Source: DVED01 sp963838375
GTDB taxonomy: Bacteria > Cyanobacteriota > Cyanobacteriia > Cyanobacteriales > Geitlerinemataceae
Assembly (NCBI GenBank): GCA_963838375.1
Contig: CAWIQY010000021.1
Span: 515,113 to 579,112 of the forward strand
DNA length: 64,000 bases
Direction: 5' to 3'
Part shown: positions 24,218 to 33,345 of the stretch, piece after piece
Position numbering within the stretch: the first letter of the stretch is position 1
How the letters are laid out: every line of letters begins with the position of its first letter
Made by a program: the position numbers and the translations under genes
The notes under the pieces: model-generated
The model's database searches: none
The model's input: the letters and a program-made list of their open reading frames with translations, nothing else
Told to the model about the DNA's origin: nothing

Positions 24218-26593
24218 CTACAATCGTCGTTCAATAGCGTTATGCCATCGATCGCCCATTTCGGCTAAACTCACCTCTAAAATGGGCAAATGGTTAGCCA
24301 CAACGCGCAAACTCCCCTTATTCTCACCCACTCGACCCAGTTTTTGCCAATTTTCCCCCAGCTTTTCAGCTAGGAAAGCCTCCCATTCGGCAGAAAACTC
24401 CGGATCGATCGAAACGAGAATTCTCGCCCCACCTTCGCCAAATAACGCCCGATCCCATCGATCGACTTCGGGATTCCCCAAGTCAATTTGGGCTCCCAAT
24501 TCACCCCCAATACAACATTCCGCCAGCGCCACCGCTAAGCCGCCTTCGGCACAATCATGTGCCGACTTCACCCAACCTTGACGAATCCCTTGCCGACAGG
24601 TTTCCTGTACTCGTTTTTCCAGGTAAAAATCCACACGGGGCGGTTTCCCGGCTACAATTCCATGTAGAGTTGCCAGATATTCCGAAGCGCCCAACGTCAC
24701 GCCATATTCTCGCAGAGAAGCCGTTAACTCCGGTTCCAGCATGGGGCGTTCTACCCCCAATCCCAGTAGATAAATAATATCCCCATCTTGGCGCCAACCT
24801 TGCCCACAAACGCGGCTGAGATCCTCCACAATTCCCACCATTCCAATTACCGGAGTGGGGTAAATTGGCGTCGGTTTGCCATCAGCGTCTAGGGTTTCGT
24901 TATACAGAGAAACATTACCCCCCGTCACCGGAGTATTCAACTCCCGACAAGCTTCAGAAATGCCTTGACACGCCGATGCCAACTGCCAATAGCCGATCGG
25001 TTTTTCTGGGGAACCGAAATTCAAATTATCCGTCACGGCAATGGGTTCAGCCCCCACACAACTCAAATTTCGCGCTGCTTCTGCCACCACCGCTTTTGCC
25101 CCTTCATAAGGGTCGAGATACACATAGCGGGAATTGCAATCCACCGTCGCCGCCACCCCTTTGTTAAAGTTGGACGGTTGACCCCTTTCTATCTTCTCCA
25201 AGGGACGTAACCGAACCACCGCCGCATCTGCCCCACCGGGAACCAAAACGGTGTTATTTTGTACCTGATGGTCGTATTGGCGGTACACCCAACGTTTCGA
25301 GGCGATCGAAGGCGTATCTAGCAGTTGTAACAAAATATCCGTCCAACGCCACGGATTTCCCCCAATTTCAATTCCGGCTGTCGTACAAGCAGGCAACGAC
25401 TCCGCCGTCCAAGACCACGCCTTTGTCGCATATTCCGGCGGTTCGGCTAATAATTCGCGGTGGTAAATTGGGGTATTATCTGCCAACGCCGTGGAAGGCA
25501 CTTCCGCCGCCACTTCCCCTTGAAACAGAATGCGGACGATCGGTTCTGCCACCACTGTTCCCGCCACCACGGCTTGTAATCCCCAGCGATGAAAAATATC
25601 TAATAACTCCTGTTCCCGTCCCTTCTGTGCCACAAACAGCATCCGTTCCTGGGATTCTGAGAGGAGGTATTCGTAGGGAACCATCCCCGTTTCTCGAACG
25701 GGAATTTTATCGAGATCTAACTCAATTCCCACACCGCCTTTTGCCGCCATTTCCGAAGTCGAACAGGTAATTCCCGCCGCCCCCATATCCTGCGCCGCGA
25801 CAACTGCCCCGGTTTTAAAGGCTTCCAGACAAGCTTCCACTAAACATTTTTCCAGAAACGGGTCCCCCACTTGGACTGCGGGTCGATCGTCCATCGACTC
25901 GTCCGTTAACTCCGCGCTGGCAAAACTAGCACCGCCCATGCCATCCCGTCCGGTGGTCGAACCCACATATAGCACCGGATTGCCGATGCCAGAAGCCCCC
26001 GATTTGACAATTTCCGGCGTTTCCATCAAACCGATCGCCATCGCATTGACCAGGGGATTTCCGGTGTATGCTGGGTCGAAGTACACTTCGCCACCGACGG
26101 TGGGAACGCCGAAGGAGTTGCCGTAGTGGGAAATGCCTTCCACCACACCCATAAAAATGCGGCGATTGCGGGCTTCTTCCAGATTGCCGAACCGGAGAGA
26201 ATTGAGAACCGCTAGGGGACGTGCCCCCATGGTGAAGATATCCCGGAGAATGCCGCCGACCCCCGTGGCTGCGCCTTGGAAGGGTTCGATCGCAGAGGGG
26301 TGGTTATGAGATTCAATTTTGAAAGCCACTTGAAACCCATCGCCAAAATCAACGATACCCGCATTTTCCCCCGGACCGACAAGAATTCGATCGCCTTCGG
26401 TGGGAAATTGTTTCAGGAGAGGTCGAGAATTCTTATAGCAGCAGTGTTCCGACCACATCACCCCAAACATCCCCAACTCTGCCTTGTTGGGATGGCGACC
26501 TAACCGCTGGACGATTTCGTCATATTCTTCGGGTTTGATGCCTTCGGAGGCAATTTCTGCGGGAGAAAACGGAGAAGCAGCAAAATCGGACAT
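24218..26593 (-). CDS. purL: Phosphoribosylformylglycinamidine synthase subunit PurL
   Basis: PurL catalyses ATP-dependent conversion of FGAR to FGAM in purine synthesis, using ammonia from PurQ with PurS. The 791-residue small-type PurL is full length. It has GMFGVMWSEHCCYKNSRPLL near the start, KIESHNHPSAIEPFQGAATG, and DMGAAGITCSTSEMAAKGGV. The second half carries GGNVSLYNE and HDCAEGGLAVALAE. purQ and purS are not in the window, but purT, an earlier pathway step, is at 47 kb. It stands alone, with about 200 bases to the kinase gene. The start ATG at 26593 gives the expected N-terminus. Confidence 0.97.
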   Translation of the reverse strand: MSDFAASPFSPAEIASEGIKPEEYDEIVQRLGRHPNKAELGMFGVMWSEHCCYKNSRPLLKQFPTEGDRILVGPGENAGIVDFGDGFQVAFKIESHNHPSAIEPFQGAATGVGGILRDIFTMGARPLAVLNSLRFGNLEEARNRRIFMGVVEGISHYGNSFGVPTVGGEVYFDPAYTGNPLVNAMAIGLMETPEIVKSGASGIGNPVLYVGSTTGRDGMGGASFASAELTDESMDDRPAVQVGDPFLEKCLVEACLEAFKTGAVVAAQDMGAAGITCSTSEMAAKGGVGIELDLDKIPVRETGMVPYEYLLSESQERMLFVAQKGREQELLDIFHRWGLQAVVAGTVVAEPIVRILFQGEVAAEVPSTALADNTPIYHRELLAEPPEYATKAWSWTAESLPACTTAGIEIGGNPWRWTDILLQLLDTPSIASKRWVYRQYDHQVQNNTVLVPGGADAAVVRLRPLEKIERGQPSNFNKGVAATVDCNSRYVYLDPYEGAKAVVAEAARNLSCVGAEPIAVTDNLNFGSPEKPIGYWQLASACQGISEACRELNTPVTGGNVSLYNETLDADGKPTPIYPTPVIGMVGIVEDLSRVCGQGWRQDGDIIYLLGLGVERPMLEPELTASLREYGVTLGASEYLATLHGIVAGKPPRVDFYLEKRVQETCRQGIRQGWVKSAHDCAEGGLAVALAECCIGGELGAQIDLGNPEVDRWDRALFGEGGARILVSIDPEFSAEWEAFLAEKLGENWQKLGRVGENKGSLRVVANHLPILEVSLAEMGDRWHNAIERRL

Positions 26594-26643
26594 GATTACC
26601 CCGGCACAGAGAACACAAGCTTTATTGTATCGGGATTTGGGGA

Positions 26644-26725
26644 GTTAGTAGGGTGTGTTGAGGTACGAAACGCACCAGGGGGCGAAGTTAGTAGGGTGTG
26701 TTGAGGTACGAAACGCACCAGGGGG
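26644..26725. repeat. Two tandem copies of a 39-bp dispersed repeat
   Basis: 26644-26682 and 26687-26725 are identical and separated by CGAA. Both contain GTGTTGAGGTACGAAACGC. The core recurs inverted at 27862-27890. This is a short interspersed repeat of the kind spread through cyanobacterial intergenic DNA. Confidence 0.8.
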
Positions 26726-26802
26726 TTAGGCTGTGTGAGATCCCGATGACGCCCGATCGTTACTTACGGTAGCATTGTTGCGTCAGTTCTGAGATTATCC
26801 AT

Positions 26803-26997
26803 TCACGTGAACGCTGCAATCTCTTGTAGATACTCCTCTGCGGCATCCTGTCCCATATACTTCCCCAGCGTCAGATAGGGATTGATGGGAAAGTAGTAGA
26901 GAACGACAATTGCTTCAATCTTCAGTTCTGGCTTTAGAATATTGCGATCGAGGTCGATCGTAAAGTCGTAAGCATTCAGTTTTTTCCAAATTGTCAA
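26803..26997 (-). CDS. Small hypothetical protein
   Basis: A 64-residue frame starting MTIWKKLNAYDF and ending AEEYLQEIAAFT. No domain is recognised. The pattern of alternating hydrophobic and charged residues and the ordered position 27 bases after the NlpC/P60 gene on the same strand make it a plausible but unproven gene. It could also be a remnant next to the repeat block at 26644-26725. Confidence 0.35.
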   Translation of the reverse strand: MTIWKKLNAYDFTIDLDRNILKPELKIEAIVVLYYFPINPYLTLGKYMGQDAAEEYLQEIAAFT

Positions 26998-27023
26998 TTT
27001 TTATAGTTTTATAGAGTGAATTT

Positions 27024-27725
27024 TTATAGAGAGCGAATTTGAGGTTGATAACTTTCTACCACGCGCCGGGCGCCGCGTAATTGTTGATAATAATTACGGG
27101 AGATTTTATCGCCTTCTGCTGACAATACGTCGATACCGATACCGTTTCGTCCTTGTTCAATTCCGGAACTGTGAATATATCGCCCGTCACCCAGATATAA
27201 TCCTACATGAGTGGCTTTTTCTGGCGAACCGAAGAAGACGAGATCTCCCGGTTGTAGTGCATCTGGCGAAATAGGCTTGAGAAACGGTTCTTGTTGGTAA
27301 GCATCGCGGGGTAAAACCACGCCAACGGAGGCAAATGCCGCTTGCATCAGTCCCGAACAATCGTAATTGGGACCGACAGTTCCCCCCCACAGATAGCAGT
27401 CGTGGTGTTTCATGGCGTCGTGGGTAAACGCAATCACTTCGGGAAGTTTTGCCCGAATTTCTGCTTCAGAAAAGACCGGGGCACGATAGGATATCGTAGC
27501 GGGTTCTAGATGTTGTGCATCTTCCCCTGTCAGCCAACCGAGATAGTCGTCTTGGCAAAGCCGAATTTCGATCGTCTCCCCCGTCGCTGGAAGTGAGAGA
27601 ATTTTTAAGTGAGACCCGGTGGCGGCTTGAGTTGCCAAGCGATCGCACTTCGGGGAATCATAGATATCGAGATTGATGGAACATCGATACTCAACAGATT
27701 TTTCAAGTTCAGACAAGGAAACCAT
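27024..27725 (-). CDS. NlpC/P60 peptidoglycan endopeptidase
   Basis: A 233-residue cysteine peptidase of the cyanobacterial type, with an N-terminal SH3b-like domain and an NlpC/P60 domain. Family members with known structures (the Nostoc and Anabaena gamma-D-glutamyl-diamino acid endopeptidases) cut L-Ala-gamma-D-Glu-diaminopimelate stems in cell-wall recycling. The catalytic Cys123 lies in NYDCSGLMQAAF and the catalytic His in THVGLYLGDGRYIHSSG. Met17 of the longest frame (ATG at 27725, MVSLSELEKSVEYRC) is the better start, since residues upstream look random. There is no signal peptide, so it probably acts in the cytoplasm on recycled peptides. It is divergent from the beta-lactamase-fold gene. 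Confidence 0.88.
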   Translation of the reverse strand: MVSLSELEKSVEYRCSINLDIYDSPKCDRLATQAATGSHLKILSLPATGETIEIRLCQDDYLGWLTGEDAQHLEPATISYRAPVFSEAEIRAKLPEVIAFTHDAMKHHDCYLWGGTVGPNYDCSGLMQAAFASVGVVLPRDAYQQEPFLKPISPDALQPGDLVFFGSPEKATHVGLYLGDGRYIHSSGIEQGRNGIGIDVLSAEGDKISRNYYQQLRGARRVVESYQPQIRSL

Positions 27726-27861
27726 AATTTGGATAACGGGTAATCGGTAATTGGATTGAAGGCAGAGGGGCAAAAGGTTTGGGAGAATGCCAAATTCGTC
27801 TGAGTTTCCGCAAAACGAAAAATTCTAGATCTCCCGCCTAACTATTAGCCAAAACCAAAAC

Positions 27862-27890
27862 GGTGCGTTTCGTTCCTCAACACACCCTAC
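27862..27890. repeat. Inverted third copy of the 26644 repeat core
   Basis: GGTGCGTTTCGTTCCTCAAC and the next nine bases are the complement of the 26644/26687 repeat core with one substitution. It lies in the divergent promoter region between the NlpC/P60 and hydrolase genes. Confidence 0.7.
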
Positions 27891-27908
27891 CTCTAACTAA
27901 TTAGAAAA

Positions 27909-28844
27909 ATGACCTTTTTTAAAAAAGACGAACAGTTGACCCAACTGGGCGATCGCATTTTAGACACCACACGGGAAACATTTCCCGGTTTGGCAGACAA
28001 CCAAATTGCTTTAACCTGGATCGTCTACGATCCGCCGGTTGTCGTCAATACCGGTGGCGCGTTGAGTGCCGAGGAATTTTGGAAACACCAACCCCGAGGC
28101 TTTCACTATCGCGGCGTCGAACGGATTTATCCTGCCAGCATCGTCAAATTATTTTATCTGGTGGCGGTGCACGAATGGCTAGAAAAAGGGATGACTCAGT
28201 CTTCCGTTGAGTTAGAACGGGCGATGCGAGATGCGATCGTTGATTCGAGTAACGACGCCACGGGGTTACTCGTCGATGTTCTCACCGGAACCACCAGCGG
28301 TCCGGAATTACCGTCAGGTCCTTTTGAAACCTGGAAAACCCAGCGAAACTTAATTAACCGTTACTTCCAATCCCTGCAATGGTCGGAACTGGAAACGATT
28401 AACGTCAACCAAAAAACCTGGGGAGATGGGGCTTACGGGCGCGAACGAGCATTTTTGGGCACGATGATGGAAAATCGGAATATGCTGACCCCTAACGCCA
28501 CGGCGCGGTTGCTACACAGCATTGTTGGGGGGGTTACGGTGTCTTCCGGGCGATCGCAGGCGATGATGGCACTGATGAAACGCAGTCTCGATCCGACGGA
28601 TCTCGCTGCCGATCCCGAGAATCAAGTAACGGGATTTCTGGGTGAGGGATTGCCGAAAACTGCCCGAATATGGTCGAAAGCGGGATGGATGAGTACTGTT
28701 CGTCACGATGCCGCTTATATCGAAATAGACGATCGTCAACCCTATTTGTTGGTCGTATTTACAGAAGGAAAAGCGCAGTCTCAGAATGGGAAATTATTGC
28801 CATTTATTTCCCAGCAGTTTGCCGAAGTGATGAAGGCAATTTAA
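27909..28844 (+). CDS. Serine hydrolase of the class A beta-lactamase fold
   Basis: A 311-residue protein with the class A beta-lactamase motif order. SxxK is PASIVK (Ser77, Lys80). SDN is replaced by S-N-D (114-116) in DSSNDATG. The KTG triad appears as K-A-G in WSKAGWMS near the C-terminus. No signal peptide is visible, so a periplasmic resistance role is unlikely. Relatives act as esterases, D-amino-acid peptidases or are uncharacterised. It diverges from the NlpC/P60 endopeptidase gene, hinting at a shared role in wall-peptide turnover (inference). Confidence 0.8.
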   Translation: MTFFKKDEQLTQLGDRILDTTRETFPGLADNQIALTWIVYDPPVVVNTGGALSAEEFWKHQPRGFHYRGVERIYPASIVKLFYLVAVHEWLEKGMTQSSVELERAMRDAIVDSSNDATGLLVDVLTGTTSGPELPSGPFETWKTQRNLINRYFQSLQWSELETINVNQKTWGDGAYGRERAFLGTMMENRNMLTPNATARLLHSIVGGVTVSSGRSQAMMALMKRSLDPTDLAADPENQVTGFLGEGLPKTARIWSKAGWMSTVRHDAAYIEIDDRQPYLLVVFTEGKAQSQNGKLLPFISQQFAEVMKAI

Positions 28845-28949
28845 TCCGTGACGGGCGATCGAAGATTGTAGAGTTGTAAACTCTTTCTTGATGTCGGACG
28901 ATCGTTTGCTAATATTAACTCAACTTTGCTGTTAACTCAGAAATTTCTG

Positions 28950-30249
28950 ATGTTCGATCTCAAAATCAACAAGTGGCGAAACATCGATCGCCACTTTAGG
29001 TGGTATGGCGTTGTTGCCTTCGCTTGTGCAGTCGTCATTATTGGATTCAATTCGATCGCCGTTTCGCAACAACCCGTTACCATCAAAGTTTTGATGTCAG
29101 CCTTGGAAGCTTCGCAGTGGCAACCGTTGGTTGAAGAATTTGAAGCAGAAAATCCCGATATCGATCTCGAACTTGTCGAAGGTCCCAACGCCACCAATTT
29201 AGTCGAAGATCTGTATACCTCATCATTTTTACTCGGCAATTCGCCTTACGATTTGGTGTATATGGACATCGTCTGGACGCCGAAATTTGCCGCAGCGGGT
29301 TGGCTGACCGATGTGTCCGATCGCATTTCCGACGCACAAGTTAACGATTTTTTAGCTGGAGATCTTAATGGCGGACGCTACCAAGGCGGACTCTACCGGA
29401 TGCCATTTCGTTCCGATGTGGGAATGTTGTACTATCGCCAAGATTTGCTCTCTGCTGCCGGACGCAACCCCCCAGAAACCACAGCCGAATTAATCGAAGT
29501 TTCACGGGAATTACAAGCGCAAGATAAGATTGAGTGGGGCTACGTTTGGCAAGGCAGACAATATGAAGGATTAGCTGCCATGTTCGTCGAAATTCTTGAA
29601 GGATTTGGCGGATTTTGGATCGATCCCGATACGCAAGAAGTGGGACTCGATCGACCCGAAGCGATCGCGGCTGTCGGTTTTTTAAGAGAGACGATCGAAT
29701 CGAGGAATTTCCCCCAGCGGCGTCACGACGTATCAAGAAGAAGAAACTCGCCGTTTTTTCCAAAATGGTAAAGCTTTATTCCTGCGAAATTGGCCCTACG
29801 TTTGGGCATTAGCCAATGCCGATGATTCTCCTGTAAAAGGGAAAATCGGACTGAAACCGATGGTTTATGCGCCGGGATATGAAAGTGCTGCTTGTCAAGG
29901 AGGCTGGGGATTAGGCATTGCCAAAACGTCTCGCCATCCCGACGAAGCCTGGCGGGTTATCGACTTTATGACTAGCCAAGCCACGCAGAAAAAATTTATT
30001 CTAGAAACGGGTTACGTTCCCAGCCGGAGATCGCTATTTAGCGATCGAGAAATTGTTGCCAAATACAGTCATTATCCCCAACTTCTCAAAGTTCAAGAAA
30101 GCTCGGTATTGCGACCGCCGATCGCTCAATATGCCCAAGCTTCTGATGTTTTACAACGATATCTCAGTTCGACACTCACCGAACGGATGACGCCGGAAAA
30201 AGCCATGGAACGGGCAGCCGCAGAAACCCGAAATATATTAGGACGATGA
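28950..30249 (+). CDS. Carbohydrate ABC transporter substrate-binding protein, one frameshift as read
   Basis: A MalE/GgtB-like extracellular solute-binding protein (SBP family 1). The first frame has an N-terminal hydrophobic anchor (YGVVAFACAVVIIGF), the mature start VTIKVLMSALEASQWQPLVE, and YDLVYMDIVWTPKFAAAGWL, running to ETIES. The frame then breaks. The continuation from GISPSGVTTYQEEETRRFF through LRNWPYVWALAN and ACQGGWGLGIAKTSRHPDEA is in the next frame, ending at 30249. Removing one base near 29703 restores about 432 residues, the usual size. No clear lipobox is seen. ATG 28950 is chosen over an upstream TTG. Two permease genes follow. A compatible solute or disaccharide (glucosylglycerol, sucrose, trehalose) is the likely ligand class. 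Confidence 0.88.
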
Positions 30250-30370
30250 GGAGGAAAAAATGATTCACCCTAACCCGGAAATCTCTCAAAACTAGTTCTG
30301 AATCTATATATTCTTCTTGTTCTCCATGGTTACACTGTCTTAATTCCGTCGATCGATCCAGACCCAGTTT

Positions 30371-31279
30371 ATGAAGCAAGATACCCTACGCGCCAGAGAA
30401 CAAAAGACAGGTTTGTTGTTAGTTCTCCCTGCATTATTACTGCTGCTTCTCATCTATGCTTACCCCATTTTCCGAGCTTTGGGATTGAGTTTTTTCTCGC
30501 AAAATTTAGGAACTCAGTTACAACCGGAATTTGCCGGTTTAACCAACTACAGTCGAATGCTAGAAGACGGTCGTTTCTGGCAAAGTCTTTGGAATACAAC
30601 CGTTTTTACTTTCTCAGCTTTAATTATAGAATTGGTGTTGGGGACGGGAATCGCTTTAGTCTTAAATCAAAGCTTTCGAGGAAAAGGCTTAGTTCGGACG
30701 ATCGCTATTTTGCCTTGGGCGTTACCCACCGCCATTATGGCATTAGCTTGGACGTGGATTTTTAACGATCAATATGGAATTCTCAACGATATTTTATTAC
30801 GCTTGGGATGGATCGAAACTGGGATTAATTGGTTAGGAAATCCGACGCTAGCCATGATTGCTGCCATCGTTGCCGATGTGTGGAAAACCACATCCTTTGT
30901 CAGTATCTTAATACTAGCAGGTTTGCAATCAATTTCTCAAGATTTGTACGAAGCCCATGCGATCGAAGGAGCAACCCCGTGGCAGAGTTTTCGCCAAATC
31001 ACCCTTCCCCTTCTCATGCCTCAAATTACGATCGCTGCCCTGTTTCGCTTCGCCCAATCGTTTGGGATTTTTGACTTAATTCAGGTGATGACAGAAGGAG
31101 GTCCCGCAGGTGCAACAGAAGTGGTTTCTCTATACATTTACTCTACCGTTCGGCGATATCTAGACTTTGGATATGGGGCAGCTTTGGTGGTGGTAACATT
31201 CTTGATTTTGATTGTGGTGGTTGCCTTGGCTACGTATATATTATCCAAAGTTCGTCGATCGATTGGTGTAGAAACGTAA
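30371..31279 (+). CDS. Carbohydrate ABC transporter permease, MalF/GgtC-like
   Basis: A 302-residue inner-membrane protein with about six helices, starting with the N-terminal helix LLLVLPALLLLLLIYAYPIF. The conserved EAA loop that contacts the ATPase is present (YEAHAIEGATPWQSFRQITL). It forms a heterodimer with the next gene product, 10 bases downstream. The binding protein is encoded just upstream. No ATP-binding subunit lies in the cluster, so a shared MsmK/GgtA-type ATPase elsewhere is expected. Confidence 0.92.
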   Translation: MKQDTLRAREQKTGLLLVLPALLLLLLIYAYPIFRALGLSFFSQNLGTQLQPEFAGLTNYSRMLEDGRFWQSLWNTTVFTFSALIIELVLGTGIALVLNQSFRGKGLVRTIAILPWALPTAIMALAWTWIFNDQYGILNDILLRLGWIETGINWLGNPTLAMIAAIVADVWKTTSFVSILILAGLQSISQDLYEAHAIEGATPWQSFRQITLPLLMPQITIAALFRFAQSFGIFDLIQVMTEGGPAGATEVVSLYIYSTVRRYLDFGYGAALVVVTFLILIVVVALATYILSKVRRSIGVET

Positions 31280-31289
31280 TTTATAAACA

Positions 31290-32138
31290 ATGAATCAACG
31301 TCAATTCTCTTCTAAAACTCTGCTCTTATATATCGCGATCGTATTCGTCGTTCTCTTCAGCCTTGGACCGGTTCTTTGGCAGTTCCTAACTTCAATAAAA
31401 ACCAACGATGCGATCGCGGCAATTCCCAACATTTACCTCCCCAATCCTAACCAACTCACCTTAAATCATTATACCGAACTCTTCGATCGACGCCCATTTT
31501 TCAACTATATGTTGAATAGCTTTATCGTTTCCATTCTTTCGACAATCTTGTGTTTGGGATTGGGAACGCCAGCCGCCTATGCTTTAGCCAGACTGCGAAT
31601 TCCTGGCGAACGAATTTTACTTTCCCTAATTTTACTCATTACCTTATTTCCTTACATTCTGCTATTTCTCGGACTGCTAGAAATTGTCAAAGCATTAGGA
31701 CTGGGCAACAACTTTCTCGCCTTAATCGTTCCCTACACGGCTATTAATCTGCCGCTAACGATCTTAGTGATGCGAAGTTTCTTTCAACAATTGCCTCGAG
31801 ATCTCGAAGATTCTGCCCGAATGGAGGGCTACGGAACCCTGCAAATGTTAACCCAAATCTTGTTACCGCTGACTTTACCCGCCTTGGTGACAACGGGGAT
31901 TCTCACCTTTATTTTTGCTTGGAACGAGTTTATTTTTGCCCTCACCTTTATTACCGTAGAAGATCTAAAAACCATTCCCGTTGCGGCTGCCCAAATCGGC
32001 GGATCTTCGGTGTTTGAAATTCCCTACGGAACGATCGCGGCTGCCACGGTTTTAGGAACTTTACCCCTGGTTCTGCTGGTACTATTTTTCCAGAAAAAGA
32101 TCGTTCAAGGTTTGACCTCCGGCGCGGTGAAAGGGTAA
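31290..32138 (+). CDS. Carbohydrate ABC transporter permease, MalG/GgtD-like
   Basis: A 282-residue six-helix permease. The N-terminal helix includes LLYIAIVFVVLFSLGPVLWQ. The EAA loop is EDSARMEGYGTLQMLTQILL, and AWNEFIFALTFI is a typical MalG block. It is the partner of the preceding MalF-like protein and the last gene of the transport operon. The next gene, a GT2 glycosyltransferase, starts 82 bases later and may be co-transcribed. Confidence 0.92.
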   Translation: MNQRQFSSKTLLLYIAIVFVVLFSLGPVLWQFLTSIKTNDAIAAIPNIYLPNPNQLTLNHYTELFDRRPFFNYMLNSFIVSILSTILCLGLGTPAAYALARLRIPGERILLSLILLITLFPYILLFLGLLEIVKALGLGNNFLALIVPYTAINLPLTILVMRSFFQQLPRDLEDSARMEGYGTLQMLTQILLPLTLPALVTTGILTFIFAWNEFIFALTFITVEDLKTIPVAAAQIGGSSVFEIPYGTIAAATVLGTLPLVLLVLFFQKKIVQGLTSGAVKG

Positions 32139-32220
32139 ACGAATCGACGATTAATCGCTCCTCCTCGATCGTACACTAAGGCAAGGAAAATCCCCCCCTA
32201 GCCACAAACGATCCACACAC

Positions 32221-33210
32221 ATGACCAAACTGATTATCCAAATCCCTTGCTACAACGAAGAACGAACCCTCGGAATTACCTTAGCCGCCTTGCCGCGCCA
32301 ACTCCCCGGAATCGACGAGATCGAATGGTTGATTGTCAACGATGGCAGCCGAGATGGCACGGTAGAAGTCGCCAAAGCCTGCGGCGTTGACCATATCGTC
32401 AGTTTTCGCCACAATCGCGGTTTAGCCAAAGCTTTCATGGCAGGATTAGAAGCCAGCCTCAAAGCCGGGGCAGATATCATCGTCAATACCGACGCCGACA
32501 ATCAATATTGTGCCGACGACATTCCCAAACTGATTCAACCCATTTTGGAAAGTCGGGCAGAAATTGTCATCGGGGCGCGTCCCATTGCGGATATACAGCA
32601 CTTTTCCCCCACCAAAAAGCAATTGCAAAAGTTTGGAAGTTGGGTGATGCGCGTAGTTAGCGGGACAAAGGTTGCCGACGCCCCCAGCGGGTTTCGAGCT
32701 TTCAGTCGGGAAGCCGCGATGCGGATGAACGTGTTTAACGAATACACCTACACCCTAGAAACCATTATCCAAGCCGGACAAAAAGGCATGGCAATGATGT
32801 CCGTCCCCATTCGCACCAATGGCGATTTGCGACCTTCCCGCCTCGTCAAAAGCATTCCCAGTTATATCAAGCAATCGCTACTGACGATCGTCAGAATTTC
32901 TTTAACCTATAAGCCTTTGCGATCGTTTGCCATTCTCGGCAGTGTTCCCTTTGCGTTGGGATTTGGACTGGGGGTGCGTTGGCTGTTGTTGCTGCTGACG
33001 GGAACCCCCAGAACCCATATTCCCAGCTTGATTTTGGCAGCCATTTTGATGTTAATCGGTTTCCAACTGTGGATTTTGGGATTAGTGGCGGAGTTGATGG
33101 GGGTCAATCGAAAACTGCTCGAAGATATTCAGTTCCGTCTGCGCCGTACCGAGTTTGGGAAGACAGAAAACCGAGAGCAGAAGACAAAAAGGCTAATCCG
33201 TCAGGATTGA
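32221..33210 (+). CDS. GT2 family glycosyltransferase with C-terminal membrane helices
   Basis: A 329-residue enzyme of the dolichol-phosphate mannosyltransferase-like GT2 group. It has IPCYNEERTLGITLAALP at the start, WLIVNDGSRDGTVEVAK, and the metal site VNTDADNQY. GFRAFSREAAMRMN and two hydrophobic segments near 235-258 and 268-295 follow. It probably moves a sugar from a nucleotide donor to a lipid carrier at the membrane. The end is highly charged (TENREQKTKRLIRQD). It precedes the tnpB element. Confidence 0.88.
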   Translation: MTKLIIQIPCYNEERTLGITLAALPRQLPGIDEIEWLIVNDGSRDGTVEVAKACGVDHIVSFRHNRGLAKAFMAGLEASLKAGADIIVNTDADNQYCADDIPKLIQPILESRAEIVIGARPIADIQHFSPTKKQLQKFGSWVMRVVSGTKVADAPSGFRAFSREAAMRMNVFNEYTYTLETIIQAGQKGMAMMSVPIRTNGDLRPSRLVKSIPSYIKQSLLTIVRISLTYKPLRSFAILGSVPFALGFGLGVRWLLLLLTGTPRTHIPSLILAAILMLIGFQLWILGLVAELMGVNRKLLEDIQFRLRRTEFGKTENREQKTKRLIRQD

Positions 33211-33262
33211 TGTTTTTTGACCAACACAACAAATAGGCGATCGACTATTCACTATAGCAATC

Positions 33263-33345
33263 GTGACATCCTCCCGGCTCTCACCCAAAGCGGGTAGAGC
33301 GCGGGCTTCCCAAGATCGCTCTTGAGGTTTCCTGCTTCATCGGGG
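33263..33345 (-). ncRNA. Putative omega RNA / right-end hairpin of tnpB element
   Basis: The minus strand over 33273-33305 folds into a long stem: CCCGCGCTCTACCC pairs with GGGTGAGAGCCGGG around GCTTT, with one bulge. It overlaps the tnpB stop and is followed by GATGTCAC, after which unique flank DNA begins (about 33262 leftward). TnpB elements encode the guide RNA in exactly this position, with the flank acting as guide. The RNA limits are inferred. Confidence 0.45.

Noticed and set aside
26644..26725. CRISPR-like repeat pair
   Set aside because: Two identical 39-bp copies separated by only four bases and an inverted single copy elsewhere; no spacers or cas genes.
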